64,000 nt of DNA from JAAYBQ01 sp035403465 (GTDB taxonomy: Bacteria; Spirochaetota; UBA4802; UBA5550). Positions 34,269 through 43,723 of this stretch are shown here, piece by piece. The stretch spans positions 1-64,000 of the forward strand of contig DAONFG010000001.1 of assembly GCA_035403465.1 (NCBI GenBank), in the 5' to 3' direction. How positions within the stretch are numbered: position 1 is the stretch's first letter; every line of letters starts with the position of its first letter. The notes under the pieces are model-generated. The model had not been told where the DNA came from. It worked only from the letters and a program-made list of their open reading frames with translations, and searched no databases. Both the position numbers and the translations under genes were made by a program.

Positions 34269-36728
34269 GTGACAAAAAATGAAAAAAAAGACGGTTCTGT
34301 TGATAGGATAATAGATGTTGAGATAGAAGACCAGATGAAAACGGCATACCTTGATTATGCAATGAGTGTAATCGTCGGCCGTGCTCTACCGGATGTAAGG
34401 GATGGTCTAAAGCCGGTACACCGCAGAATTCTTCATGCTATGAATGAGAGGGCATGGAGAAGTGACAGGCCCTATGTAAAATCCGCAAAAATTGTAGGTG
34501 AGGTAATTGGTAATTTTCACCCTCATGGTGATACTGCTGTTTATGAAACAATGGTAAGGATGGCGCAGGACTTTTCTATGCGTATTCCGATAATTGACGG
34601 CCAGGGAAACTTCGGTTCTGTCGATGGTGACCCGGCTGCTGCATACAGGTACACTGAAGCTAGGCTTGAGAAAGTTGCAGAGGAACTTCTTGGTGATATA
34701 GATAAAGAGACTGTAGATTTCTCACCAAACTTTGATGATACAAGAAAGGAACCGAATGTACTGCCTGCCGGATTTCCAAATCTTCTTGTAAATGGATCTG
34801 AAGGTATAGCTGTCGGTATGGCTACAAAAGTTCCGCCGAATAATCTTGGTGAAGTCATAGATGCTACTGTCCAGATAATTGACAATCCAGACATTACATC
34901 CAAACAGCTTTTAAAATATCTTAAGGGTCCTGATTTTCCTACAGGCGGAACCATCATGGGAAATGACGGTATTATTAAGGCGTATACAACAGGACGCGGC
35001 AGTATAATCGTACGGGGTAAGTATACTATTGATGAGAATAAAAAAGGAAGAGAAGAGATTATAATTTCAGAAATTCCTTTTCAGGTTAATAAGGCAACAT
35101 TAATAACAAGAATTGCTGAACTGGTAAACGAGAAAGTAATTGAAGGTATCTCAGAATTAAGGGATGAGTCAGATCGTAAAGGTATGCGAATTTATATCGG
35201 CCTTAAGAAAGATGCAAACAGCAGTGTTATTATTAACCAGTTACTGAAGAATACCCAGCTGCAGACCTCATTCGGCGTAATACTGCTTTCTATTGTTGAT
35301 GGTGTACCTAAAATACTCGATATAAAATCAATGCTTGTCCATTACGTTAATCATAGACGCGAAGTCGTTATAAGAAGAACAAAATATGATCTTAAGAAAG
35401 CAGAGGAAAGGGCCCATATACTCGAAGGATTAAAAATTGCTCTTGAAAATATTGATGAAGTCATTTCAATAATCAAGGCATCAAAAACTCCTGATGAAGC
35501 CTCTGCAAAACTTATGAAGCGTTTTGGTTTAACAGAGATTCAAACCAGGGCAATTCTTGACATGAGACTTCAGCGTCTTACCAGCCTCGAAATAAAAAAG
35601 ATTATTGATGAATTAAAAGAACTCCAGAAGCTTATTGCTGAACTCAAAGCTCTTTTAGCCAGTGAATTAAAGATGAACAACCTGATCAAAACAGAATTAA
35701 TTGCTGTAAAAGAAAAATATTCAGATAAACGAAGAACTGAAATTATGGTCGGCGGGGAGTCATCAACTGACTTTGACATTGAAGATCTCATTGCTGATGA
35801 AGAGATGGTCGTATCAATTACCAATGATGGATTTATCCGCAGAATGTCCATCGATACCTTCAAAAAGCAGCGCAGAGGCGGCAAGGGTGTTATTGGCATG
35901 TCGACCAAAAGAGAAGATTTTGTAAAAATGATGACCGTTGCATCAGCACATGATACAATTTTTCTTTTTTCAAATAAGGGTAAAATTTTTGCTCTTAAAA
36001 CATATGAAATACCTGTTTCAACAAAAACAAGCAGGGGTAAATCTCTTAAAGGAATAATTAACCTTGCCTCCGGTGAGAATATAACTGCAATTTGCAGTAT
36101 TGAAACCTTTGAAACTGATGATTTTTTGTGTATGGCGACAAAACACGGAATACTTAAAAAGACAGGTATTGCAGAGTTTTCCAATGCAAAAAAAGGAGGA
36201 ATCATCTGTATCAATCTTAAAAAAGAAGATGAACTTGTCGATGTAAAGGTTGTCGAGAAGGAAAGCGACCTGGTTATTGCCTCAAGAGACGGATTACTGC
36301 TGCGCACTAATCTTCAGAAGATGAGATCCATGGGACGTTCAGCTGCAGGCATTATTGGTATGCGTCTTGATAAAGATGATTACATTATCGGCATGGACAT
36401 CGTCAAGGAAGGATCCTCACTTTTTGTCATTTCCGAGAAGGGATTCGGCAAACGTGTTCCATACAATAACTTTGCCAATAAGGGACGCGGCGGTAAAGGT
36501 ATGGCTTACATTAAGATTACAGATAAGAACGGCAAAGCTGCAGGTATTCGTTCTGTCCTTTCTGACGATGAGATTATTATTACTGCCGTTTCAGGTATGA
36601 CTATAAGACTTGTCGCCAAGGATGTCTCTTCCCAGGGCAGGTCAACAGTAGGAATAAAACTCCTTGAACTTACTGATACAGATATTGTCTCAGATTTTGC
36701 AGTAATCACAGAAGGTGATGAAGAATAA
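34269..36728 (+). CDS. gyrA: DNA gyrase subunit A
   Basis: 819 aa from a GTG start with GGAG upstream. The catalytic tyrosine is Tyr128 in AAAYRYTEARL. The segment GDTAVYETMVRMAQDFSMR is the quinolone-determining region, with Thr89 and Glu93 at the E. coli Ser83/Asp87 sites; both occur naturally in other species. The C-terminal beta-pinwheel contains the GyrA box QRRGGKG, which marks it as gyrase rather than topoisomerase IV ParC. It ends the replication operon. Confidence 0.98.
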   Translation: MTKNEKKDGSVDRIIDVEIEDQMKTAYLDYAMSVIVGRALPDVRDGLKPVHRRILHAMNERAWRSDRPYVKSAKIVGEVIGNFHPHGDTAVYETMVRMAQDFSMRIPIIDGQGNFGSVDGDPAAAYRYTEARLEKVAEELLGDIDKETVDFSPNFDDTRKEPNVLPAGFPNLLVNGSEGIAVGMATKVPPNNLGEVIDATVQIIDNPDITSKQLLKYLKGPDFPTGGTIMGNDGIIKAYTTGRGSIIVRGKYTIDENKKGREEIIISEIPFQVNKATLITRIAELVNEKVIEGISELRDESDRKGMRIYIGLKKDANSSVIINQLLKNTQLQTSFGVILLSIVDGVPKILDIKSMLVHYVNHRREVVIRRTKYDLKKAEERAHILEGLKIALENIDEVISIIKASKTPDEASAKLMKRFGLTEIQTRAILDMRLQRLTSLEIKKIIDELKELQKLIAELKALLASELKMNNLIKTELIAVKEKYSDKRRTEIMVGGESSTDFDIEDLIADEEMVVSITNDGFIRRMSIDTFKKQRRGGKGVIGMSTKREDFVKMMTVASAHDTIFLFSNKGKIFALKTYEIPVSTKTSRGKSLKGIINLASGENITAICSIETFETDDFLCMATKHGILKKTGIAEFSNAKKGGIICINLKKEDELVDVKVVEKESDLVIASRDGLLLRTNLQKMRSMGRSAAGIIGMRLDKDDYIIGMDIVKEGSSLFVISEKGFGKRVPYNNFANKGRGGKGMAYIKITDKNGKAAGIRSVLSDDEIIITAVSGMTIRLVAKDVSSQGRSTVGIKLLELTDTDIVSDFAVITEGDEE

Positions 36729-36746
36729 AATATTTATTCCGTTCTA

Positions 36747-36782
36747 GCATGGTACGAGGAGCTGTTGCCTCTCATACCATGC
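36747..36782 (+). terminator. Hairpin after gyrA
   Basis: GCATGGTA and TACCATGC pair, and the stem extends imperfectly through GAGG/CCTC. It follows the gyrA stop by 18 bases and has no clear T tract. It may help end or stabilise the replication-operon mRNA. Confidence 0.4.
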
Positions 36783-36846
36783 AGGGCTTATGTTTACCGA
36801 AAGTGAATGAAAATGTTAAAAAAACTATTTTGAACAAAACATTTTA

Positions 36847-36875
36847 TTGACAAAAGAAGTACAGATTTTTAATGT
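36847..36875 (+). promoter_or_regulatory. Promoter of the 5S rRNA gene
   Basis: TTGACA at 36847-36852 and TAATGT at 36870-36875 are separated by 17 bases. Transcription should begin near 36882, about 20 bases before the 5S gene. This is the best consensus promoter in the window, as expected for an rRNA gene. Confidence 0.75.
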
Positions 36876-36900
36876 CATTTTAACTTAAACAGGAAAATTT

Positions 36901-37018
<118 letters not shown>

Positions 37019-37028
37019 TAAAAATAAT

Positions 37029-37061
37029 AAAAAAAGACATTATCATCTAATGTCTTTTTTT
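37029..37061 (+). terminator. Intrinsic terminator of the 5S gene
   Basis: GACATTA/TAATGTC stem with loop TCATC, flanked by A7 and T7. It begins 11 bases after the 5S 3' end. The mirrored A and T runs lengthen the stem to about 14 bp. Confidence 0.88.
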
Positions 37062-37077
37062 ATTATCTGAGAATATC

Positions 37078-37125
37078 AATGAAAATAAAAAAGCTGTCTC
37101 TTGGGACAGCTTTTTTATTTTCATT
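37078..37125. terminator. 21-bp perfect inverted repeat, bidirectional terminator
   Basis: The 21 bases at 37078-37098 are exactly complementary to 37105-37125, with a 6-base loop (TCTTGG). The core is GCTGTC/GACAGC next to A and T runs. It lies 13 bases from the stop codon of the convergent lipoprotein gene, so it terminates that gene on the minus strand and backs up the 5S terminator. Confidence 0.85.
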
Positions 37126-37138
37126 TACTTCTGAACGG

Positions 37139-37600
37139 TTACTCCCAGGAAGCAGCCTGTACTTTTTTCTTGAGCCCTTTTGCTTTTACTTCATAGATAA
37201 TCTCACAGGCATCTGTATCAGGATCAAATGTTGCTTTTTTTACTGATCCGCCCTTAACAACACCCTGAACTTCCTGAGCTATAGCAATACCTGTATTTTC
37301 AAAATCTGACATTCCTGCTGCACCTTCAATTTTAGATCCTTTGAATTTCTCAAGAACCTGGTACTGTGCATTTAATATAGCTGCTCTTTTTGCACTTTCT
37401 CTTCTTGCTGTCTTGTCTTTAAGCTTGGAATTAGCCACACCTGATGCAGCAAGCTGGTATGTATTATCATCAACCCATTTTTCAGTAGTAAATGAATCAC
37501 CTTCAACTTGACCGCCAAACTTACTACCACCACCACATGATGTGAAAGCAAATGTTGTCCCAATTGTCAAAACAAGTGCCATTAGAAATAACTTCTTCAT
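37139..37600 (-). CDS. Small LPP20-like lipoprotein
   Basis: I start at ATG 37600 because CTGGAGG lies upstream; the in-frame ATG at 37678 adds 26 residues before the true signal peptide. The product is 153 aa: MKKLFLMALVLTIGTTFAFT followed by SCGGG, a relaxed lipobox with lipid-bearing Cys. The mature part has the LPP20 pattern KTARRESAKRAAILNAQYQV, resembling the 412-aa lipoprotein at 16685. It is likely surface or periplasmic and of unknown role. Confidence 0.75.
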   Translation of the reverse strand: MKKLFLMALVLTIGTTFAFTSCGGGSKFGGQVEGDSFTTEKWVDDNTYQLAASGVANSKLKDKTARRESAKRAAILNAQYQVLEKFKGSKIEGAAGMSDFENTGIAIAQEVQGVVKGGSVKKATFDPDTDACEIIYEVKAKGLKKKVQAASWE

Positions 37601-37774
37601 TCGAAGAACCTCCAGAAATTTTAAAAAAATATTCTCGTAAATCATAAAATTCACGAGAATTATTAATCCTAATAACAATAGAAAAATTTTTTAATTAAGT
37701 CAACAGAAAATTGAGATATTTTGTTTAATTTATACTCTTTCATATTCAATAAAAAATTATTGATAATAAATTTT

Positions 37775-38314
37775 TTATAAATTATGGAAAATATCATTCC
37801 TTAAAATGAGGATTGAAAGGAGTGTTATTACTAAAATATTGATTAGAAGCCAGTAAAAAGAAATAATTCCGGCCTCAGCCCAGTTGTACATTAATCGCGC
37901 AGCATAACCGGAATTAAAACCTACAAGTATGTAGTGATAATAGCGTGTAAAAATAATCTGCAGGTTATCAGCAAAATTATCTGAAATAGTTACCCGGGTC
38001 TGTTCAAAATATACAGCAAGTTTGGGGCTGATAAAATACAAAAGAACGCTCAAAAGGCATGAATTAATGATACCTGCTGTCAAAATTGCCGGTATAAGAA
38101 TACCCGCTAATCCTGAGAGAAGCATAATTCCTATGAGTCCTAATAGGGAATAATTAGCATATATCTTCCCGATCATATTGCCCAGTTGCGGAAGTATGTT
38201 GCTGAATTCATTTCTTGTATATTCAGTTTTCGAAGCAAAAAGATTGAAATAATATGTTAAAATAAAAACTATGATTGTATATATGAAAAAAGAAATAATT
38301 ACATGAAGATTCAA
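37775..38314 (-). CDS. Unknown integral membrane protein, 179 aa
   Basis: About four hydrophobic segments: near residues 5-25, 56-76, 78-98 and 152-172. The loop between segments 3 and 4 is amphipathic. There is no recognised motif. It lies between the lipoprotein and purN genes on the same strand, with weak ribosome binding signals. A conserved family is possible, but I cannot name one. Confidence 0.6.
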   Translation of the reverse strand: MNLHVIISFFIYTIIVFILTYYFNLFASKTEYTRNEFSNILPQLGNMIGKIYANYSLLGLIGIMLLSGLAGILIPAILTAGIINSCLLSVLLYFISPKLAVYFEQTRVTISDNFADNLQIIFTRYYHYILVGFNSGYAARLMYNWAEAGIISFYWLLINILVITLLSILILRNDIFHNL

Positions 38315-38398
38315 TCTGCCACCTCGTACTAAATAGTTTTATATAAATGTCTATAAAAGATTATATCTTATTATCAACAAATTTTTTAACAACGATAA

Positions 38399-39019
38399 TT
38401 AATGTATAAATACGTGATGCCCTCTGACCTCAATTCTATCTTCACACAGAAGTTTAATGCTTTTGATAAGTAATTTATGTTCTTCTTTGAGAATTCTATC
38501 AGCCAGTGTATGCACTGTATCTTTCTTTCGGACATGAACTGCCTGCTGCAGTATAATCGGCCCCGTATCTGTTCCTTCATCTATAAAATGAGTTGAACAA
38601 CCGGTTATTTTAACACCATATTCAATTGCCTGTTTTTGCGCATCCCTCCCCTGGAATGCCGGCAGAAGTGATGGATGAATATTGATTATTCTGTTTTTAT
38701 AATGCTGGATTATCTCCCCCGATAAAATCCTCATAAAACCAGCTGCGACAATATAATCCGTATTAAACCTGGCCAGGTGTTTCATCATCTCTTTTTCATA
38801 CTCAGCTTTTGTCGAAAACGATTTCGGATCAATATAAATCGATTCAATGCCGAGTTTTGCGGCCTTTTCAAAAGCCGCAGCGTCAGGTTTATCGCAAATA
38901 AGTAACCCTGGTTTAGCTTTTATATGGCCGGAAATGATTTTATCTGCAACAGCCTTGAAATTGCTCCCCCTGCCTGAAGCCAGAAATGAAATTATTTTTT
39001 TTGTTTTTTTATTCAGCAT
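38399..39019 (-). CDS. purN: Phosphoribosylglycinamide formyltransferase PurN
   Basis: 206 aa. The fold begins ISFLASGRGSNFKAVADKI, and the catalytic region has GFMRILSGEIIQHYKNRIIN with INIHPSLLPAFQGRDAQKQA. The later CSTHFIDEGTDTGPIILQQ is the metal-free formyl-transfer loop, with catalytic Asn, His and Asp present. It formylates GAR in purine synthesis using 10-formyl-THF. Its ATG lies just after the stop of the PP-loop gene, preceded by GGAG. Confidence 0.95.
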   Translation of the reverse strand: MLNKKTKKIISFLASGRGSNFKAVADKIISGHIKAKPGLLICDKPDAAAFEKAAKLGIESIYIDPKSFSTKAEYEKEMMKHLARFNTDYIVAAGFMRILSGEIIQHYKNRIINIHPSLLPAFQGRDAQKQAIEYGVKITGCSTHFIDEGTDTGPIILQQAVHVRKKDTVHTLADRILKEEHKLLIKSIKLLCEDRIEVRGHHVFIH

Positions 39020-39020
39020 A

Positions 39021-40031
39021 TCATATTCTCCATAAATCTATCTCGTCTTCATTGACCGGGCTGCCTGCTGCTATTTCTTCCATGGCTTCATTCTTCATAT
39101 ATATAATAATCCTTTTTTCCGGCTCAGACAATTTACTGTACCGTGTCAGGATACCGGAAATGATTTTTTTGTCAGATCCTGACATTATACCTTTTACAAA
39201 GATTGAAGGGCCTGAAAACTCAGGTCTGAAAAAATAATCAGCATAGTTACTGTATTTTTCAAGTTCCTCTGTTTCATGCTGATTCCTTGAAACAATGATT
39301 TTAAGCTTTTCATTGATTCTGAAATGTCTCCCGAACTTGAGGAGACAGAGGTCAAGGGGAGTTATGTTTGTAAAATACTTGAAGGCATCCCGGATCCGGG
39401 ATGCAATATGGCTATCGGTAAAAAGACATCCGCCGCCAGGCAGCTCAAAATCAGTTATACCATAAATCTTAGCCAGTTCAAATTGCCGCTTTCGGCCGCG
39501 GCCGTTAATATCAAGCAGACTGTTTCTATCCACTCTGCCGTCTGTTTCGGCAATAGTCGGTTTAAGTAGTTTTGCAGAGAGAGGCCGTAATAGTTTTCCT
39601 GCAAGTCCCGATTCCTTTTCAATATGATTTAGTGTATGTTTAAGCTGGGACATCGGCCTCTGACCGACAACTTCTCCTGTTGCTACAAAATCGGCATTGA
39701 GTTCGTTTATAAACCCGGCGGCTATTTTCATGAAGAAAAGCTTACAATCGATGCAAGGGTTTATCTCTTTGCCGTAACCGTGACATGGTTTACGCAGCAT
39801 ATCAATATACTCCACACCGCAGCGATAGTGGATCAGTTGTAATCCGATCTGATTAGCAAGTTGTGTTGATTTAAGACCTTCAATATCAAGGTCCGGGGGG
39901 AAGTAGGGGAGAATGCAGTGCAGACCGGTTACCTCGATTCCCATCTCCATGAGAACCTTAGCCGCAAGGAGGCTGTCAAGTCCTCCGGAATAAAGGAGAA
40001 CGCATTTAACCCTCGACACTGATTTCCCCAT
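39021..40031 (-). CDS. PP-loop ATPase, thiouridylase-like
   Basis: 336 aa with an N-terminal adenylating PP-loop, VLLYSGGLDSLLAAKVL. A CxxC pair (NPCIDCKLFFM) near residue 92 resembles the ThiI/MnmA group of tRNA thiolases, in which cysteines handle sulfur. FVATGEVVGQRPMSQ is also seen in this family. It has no THUMP domain. Its start overlaps moeA by 26 bases, and purN follows. Which tRNA or cofactor it modifies cannot be told from sequence alone. Confidence 0.75.
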   Translation of the reverse strand: MGKSVSRVKCVLLYSGGLDSLLAAKVLMEMGIEVTGLHCILPYFPPDLDIEGLKSTQLANQIGLQLIHYRCGVEYIDMLRKPCHGYGKEINPCIDCKLFFMKIAAGFINELNADFVATGEVVGQRPMSQLKHTLNHIEKESGLAGKLLRPLSAKLLKPTIAETDGRVDRNSLLDINGRGRKRQFELAKIYGITDFELPGGGCLFTDSHIASRIRDAFKYFTNITPLDLCLLKFGRHFRINEKLKIIVSRNQHETEELEKYSNYADYFFRPEFSGPSIFVKGIMSGSDKKIISGILTRYSKLSEPEKRIIIYMKNEAMEEIAAGSPVNEDEIDLWRI

Positions 40032-41241
40032 GCTTGATAAGCTGTATATTGACTATGGAATTTTTTTCAACAGTCTCGACATTTTCAGGTATGATAATTA
40101 GGCAGTTTGCCGCAGCCATTGAATGCATGATGTCCGATCTCTGGTTACCTGTTGTTGAAACATTGAATACACCGTCAGCAATTGTAAATATGCCGCGTAT
40201 AAAATGTCTCCTTCCAGCCTGTTTGCGTATTGTTTCTTTGAGTACAGCCTTGACTACTGGTTTTTCATACTGTATGGCTCCTGCCATCTTCAGTATTGCA
40301 GGGCGTACAAATTCAATAAATGAGACCATTACAGATACAGGATTACCGGGCAGACCGAAAAACAGCTTATCCTGAACCTTGCTGAACAGTACCGGTTTTC
40401 CAGGTTTTACTGCAATCTTATGAACAAGAATTTCAGCTCCCAGGCTTTTCAGTACGTCGGGGATAAAATCGTACCTTCCCATTGAGACGCCGCCCGTACA
40501 GAGAACAATGTCACCAGCAAGGGCTTTTTCAACCGTTGCTCTTATCTCATCAAACCGGTCTTTTACTATGCCGAAATACGAAGGATTCCCGCCGGTTTTT
40601 TTTACTTCATTCATAAGGACATATGCATTGCTATTTACTGTTTTACCATAAATATCTGCCGAACCGGGTTCTATTATTTCATCACCCGTTGATATTATTG
40701 ACACTTCAGGTCTGTTAAACACGGTCACATCAGTACGATTGACTGAAGCGATAAGTCCTATCTGAGAGGAATCAATATATGTACCTCTAACAAGAATCGT
40801 ATCGCCTGCAGCTATATCCTCCCCCGCAAAACGGACATTGTCGGATTTATTTACCGGTGTAAAAATTTTTACCCTGTCACCGCATTCTTCGGTATCCTCG
40901 AATGGTATTACTGCGTCAGCCCCATGCGGAAGATGAGCACCGGTCATAATCCTTATCGCACTCCCGCTTTTAACAGGCTGTGATACATTATTTCCCCCGG
41001 CCTGAACCTCTCCCTTGATTTCAAGGATAACCGGTTTTTCGGGAGATGCTCCCTCTACATCACTGCTGATAAGTGCATAACCGTCCATTGCAGAATTATC
41101 TATTTGTGGAACATTTAATTCCGAAATAAGATCCTGAGCAATTATCCGGCCATAGCTGTCAGAAAAGCGTATCTTTTCAGTCCCTTTTCTAACAGCTATT
41201 GAGTTAAGAATAATTTTTTGAGCGTCATCGACACTAATCAT
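40006..41241 (-). CDS. moeA: Molybdopterin molybdenumtransferase MoeA
   Basis: 411 aa. The conserved DNSAMDGYAL and GAHLPHGADAVIPFEDTE belong to MoeA's N-terminal domains; STGDEIIEPG begins the central MoCF fold, with TGGVSMGRYDF and LPGNPVSVMVSF as the molybdopterin-binding loops. It inserts molybdate into molybdopterin-AMP. It overlaps the PP-loop gene and is divergent from the XRE regulator. A MogA/MoaB-like gene lies at 53569. No other Moco genes are in this window. Confidence 0.96.
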   Translation of the reverse strand: MISVDDAQKIILNSIAVRKGTEKIRFSDSYGRIIAQDLISELNVPQIDNSAMDGYALISSDVEGASPEKPVILEIKGEVQAGGNNVSQPVKSGSAIRIMTGAHLPHGADAVIPFEDTEECGDRVKIFTPVNKSDNVRFAGEDIAAGDTILVRGTYIDSSQIGLIASVNRTDVTVFNRPEVSIISTGDEIIEPGSADIYGKTVNSNAYVLMNEVKKTGGNPSYFGIVKDRFDEIRATVEKALAGDIVLCTGGVSMGRYDFIPDVLKSLGAEILVHKIAVKPGKPVLFSKVQDKLFFGLPGNPVSVMVSFIEFVRPAILKMAGAIQYEKPVVKAVLKETIRKQAGRRHFIRGIFTIADGVFNVSTTGNQRSDIMHSMAAANCLIIIPENVETVEKNSIVNIQLIKHGEISVEG

Positions 41242-41632
41242 TACATATCCGTACGGTAAATGTATTTTAAACTTCTGCTGTATTTCGTATTTAAGAAATT
41301 TGTTCAGTAATCAGGTAAATGATAGTTTTCTGAATGTATTCACATTTGCTGATGAACTGCACTTTGTTTTTAGATTTCTATGTGTACCTGCATTGTAAAG
41401 TAAATTTTATCATGTTTTTTTCTGAAAAATTGGGGTATAACTCTTGAAAAAGTAGTTTTTATTAAAATAAAGTTGATAATATAGTAACTTTTTATTTTTT
41501 TAATAATCATAATTAACTGATTTAATAGCGTACTTTTCATAACTTTTGCTATGTAGAAGGATATTTTTTCGTTGAAAAAAAACCCATGTGAATTTATTTT
41601 GAATTAAATATATAAACATACAAAGAGGGAAT
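41242..41632. other. Divergent spacer between moeA and the XRE regulator
   Basis: About 390 AT-rich bases without a gene. It must hold the moeA promoter (minus) and the regulator promoter (plus). A plausible plus-strand pair is listed separately at 41572-41600. I see no Moco riboswitch fold and no repeat. Confidence 0.4.
41572..41600 (+). promoter_or_regulatory. Candidate promoter of the XRE regulator
   Basis: TTGAAA at 41572-41577 and TATTTT at 41595-41600 are 17 bases apart, about 33 bases upstream of ATG 41633. AAAGAGGG just before the ATG is a strong ribosome binding site. Confidence 0.4.
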
Positions 41633-42064
41633 ATGAATACAACTATTACTAATCAAAGCAAGTATCGTGAAAGATACACCGATCATCAGTTTCTTTCTGA
41701 AAGTGTACTGGATGATGACAAGGAATCTGAATTTTTTAAGCAGATCAGGCTCCGTCTCAAAGAAGTACGCAAAGATCTTAAAATTACTCAAAGAGAATTT
41801 GGTGAATCAGCCGGTATTGACAGAAGATACGTGGCTAAGGTTGAATGCGGATCTCAGAACCCGTCATTCAAATTTCTAAGAAGTGTATCGATCAGGCATA
41901 AGATCTCACTTGACTGGCTTCTTTATGGTGTAGGCGAGAAATTTGTGCTGGCGAACGAAAAAAGTTATGGTAACGAAATGGTCACATTTAAAAAACTTCT
42001 TGATAAAGGTTCTTCAGAAGACATAGATGTGATAGTTAAAATGATAAATAAAATACTTGCCTGA
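41633..42064 (+). CDS. XRE-family transcriptional regulator
   Basis: 143 aa. Residues about 36-102 form a lambda-repressor-type helix-turn-helix: RLKEVRKDLKITQREFGESA, then RYVAKVECGSQNPSFKFLRS and ISLDWLLYGVG, a common ending of the domain. A 38-residue leader and a helical tail flank it. It may bind its own promoter or the moeA side of the divergent spacer. A phage-type repressor is possible, but no phage genes are nearby. Confidence 0.85.
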   Translation: MNTTITNQSKYRERYTDHQFLSESVLDDDKESEFFKQIRLRLKEVRKDLKITQREFGESAGIDRRYVAKVECGSQNPSFKFLRSVSIRHKISLDWLLYGVGEKFVLANEKSYGNEMVTFKKLLDKGSSEDIDVIVKMINKILA

Positions 42065-42089
42065 TTGTTAACATTCATGCAGAAAACTG

Positions 42090-42119
42090 AATCAGCCGGA
42101 TTATACCGGCTGATTTTTT
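42090..42119. terminator. Bidirectional terminator between XRE and FGGY genes
   Basis: AATCAGCCGG and CCGGCTGATT form a 10-bp stem with loop ATTATA, followed by T6 on the plus strand. It overlaps the last bases of the FGGY stop codon on the other strand. Confidence 0.9.
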
Positions 42120-43707
42120 ATTTATGAATATCCTTAAGATATGGTGGATAGTTTGTTATAGATCTTATATTTTCATAAAGAGGTTTCATCTGTTTATACA
42201 TTTTCATGTAAACCTCATTGAAAAGTTCTTCATAAATTTTGCTGTTTTTCGGGATAGGATCGAACACCTCGCCAATCCTGGTCATAGAATTGAGAGCAGA
42301 TTTAAAGTCCCCATATATCTTAAGACCCACCGCAGCATCAATTGCAGCACCAAGAGCGGAAGTCTCATAGGTATGAGGCTTCTCTGCGGGCATGTTAAAA
42401 ATATCAGCAGTGAGCTGCATCGCCGTACGGCTTTGAGAACCGCCACCTGAAATCCTTATTTTTTCAATTTTAATTTTATTTCTTTTTTCGGTGCGTATGG
42501 CTCCTTCTTTTAGTGCATATGAAAGCCCCTCAAGAATTGCCCTGTACATATGAGCCTTTGTATGAACATCTCCGAATCCTATTATCGCGCCTTTCGCTTC
42601 GGGACCCGGCACCTTTACTCCGGGAGACCAGAACGGCTGCAGCATAAGACCCATCGATCCTGGGGGAATTGAGCCTGCCATTTTATCAAGCAGTACTTCA
42701 GTAGCAATGGTTTTCTTCCGTGCCAGGTTAATCTCGTTCTGACAGAACTCATGTTTGAACCAGCTTACCATCCAGTAACCGCGATAGACAGTCACTTCAG
42801 TATTATACGATCCGGGAATAGCACTTGGATACGAAGGAAGAAATGGAATTATTTCAACATAATCCTTGTTTGTCGTTTCGATTGTTGCCTGAGTGCCGTA
42901 GCTGAGACAGGCAATATCAGGAGAGATGCAGCCTGAACCGAGAACTTCACAGGCTTTGTCGGCAGCAGCAGCAATAAGCGGAAGGCCTTCCGGCAGTCCG
43001 GTTTCTCTCGATGCCTGTTTAGTAATATGACCGAGACACTCAGACGGCTTAACCAGGCGGGGCAGATGACTCTTTTCTACATTGAATATTTTCCATTTAA
43101 AATCAAGATTAGATCCCCACTTCTGTGTCTTATAATTAAAGGGGACAAAGCCAACCTGGTTCCCTGTTGAGTCTACATATTCACCACATAACCTGTATGT
43201 GAAGTAACCGGAAAGAAAAAGGAACTTTTCAGTCCTGTCCCAGATTTGCCGCTGGTTTTGATAAATCCAGTTAGCCTCGGATTCCATCATCCCATAAAGA
43301 GCAACATCGTACAGACCTATTATCTTCATAGGTATACGCAGATAGGCCGGGGGCCATTTTACAGGTTCAGCCTTCCTCCTGTCTGGCCATACAAATGCAG
43401 GTGGCAGTGGCTTGCCCTTGGCGTCAAGATTTATCATCGTATTGCGCTGTGTCGTTAATGTTACACCGAGAATGAATTCTTTTTTCACGGCAAGTGATGA
43501 CATAAGTTTTTTGCAGGTCTGGGCTAATACCTTCCAGAAGTATTCAGGGTCCTGTTCTGCCCAGCCGGGGTTTAGTGAATAGTATGGCTCAATCTCATTT
43601 TTGACTATCTGAATTATATTGCCGCGGAAATCGATAAGGCTGACGCGTATTGACTGCGTACCTGCATCAATAGAAATTACGCACTCATCATTTTTTTTGG
43701 AAGACAC
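42118..43707 (-). CDS. FGGY-family carbohydrate kinase
   Basis: ISIDAGTQSIRVSLID at the N-terminus is the FGGY phosphate-binding loop 1, and ISGGGSQSRTAMQLTADIF near the C-terminus is loop 2. Catalytic and sugar-binding parts are complete (about 529 aa). I set the start at GTG 43707 (MSSKKNDECVISID) because GGAGGG precedes it; ATGs at 43737/43734 lack a ribosome binding site and overlap the STAS gene. Xylulokinase-like enzymes are the closest type, but the sugar is not certain. The neighbours are a STAS protein and a DUF4015 protein. Confidence 0.85.
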   Translation of the reverse strand: MSSKKNDECVISIDAGTQSIRVSLIDFRGNIIQIVKNEIEPYYSLNPGWAEQDPEYFWKVLAQTCKKLMSSLAVKKEFILGVTLTTQRNTMINLDAKGKPLPPAFVWPDRRKAEPVKWPPAYLRIPMKIIGLYDVALYGMMESEANWIYQNQRQIWDRTEKFLFLSGYFTYRLCGEYVDSTGNQVGFVPFNYKTQKWGSNLDFKWKIFNVEKSHLPRLVKPSECLGHITKQASRETGLPEGLPLIAAAADKACEVLGSGCISPDIACLSYGTQATIETTNKDYVEIIPFLPSYPSAIPGSYNTEVTVYRGYWMVSWFKHEFCQNEINLARKKTIATEVLLDKMAGSIPPGSMGLMLQPFWSPGVKVPGPEAKGAIIGFGDVHTKAHMYRAILEGLSYALKEGAIRTEKRNKIKIEKIRISGGGSQSRTAMQLTADIFNMPAEKPHTYETSALGAAIDAAVGLKIYGDFKSALNSMTRIGEVFDPIPKNSKIYEELFNEVYMKMYKQMKPLYENIRSITNYPPYLKDIHK

Positions 43708-43723
43708 ATAACCCTCCGGGAAA

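Noticed and set aside
34269..36728. gyrA Thr89/Glu93 as quinolone-resistance mutations
   Set aside because: Natural Ser/Thr and Asp/Glu variation is common at these sites in other bacteria; no claim is possible from one sequence.
41242..41632. Molybdenum-cofactor riboswitch between moeA and the XRE gene
   Set aside because: I could not find the expected paired elements; the spacer is plain AT-rich DNA.
41633..42064. XRE regulator as a phage repressor
   Set aside because: No integrase, lysis or structural phage genes lie nearby, and it is in a housekeeping context.
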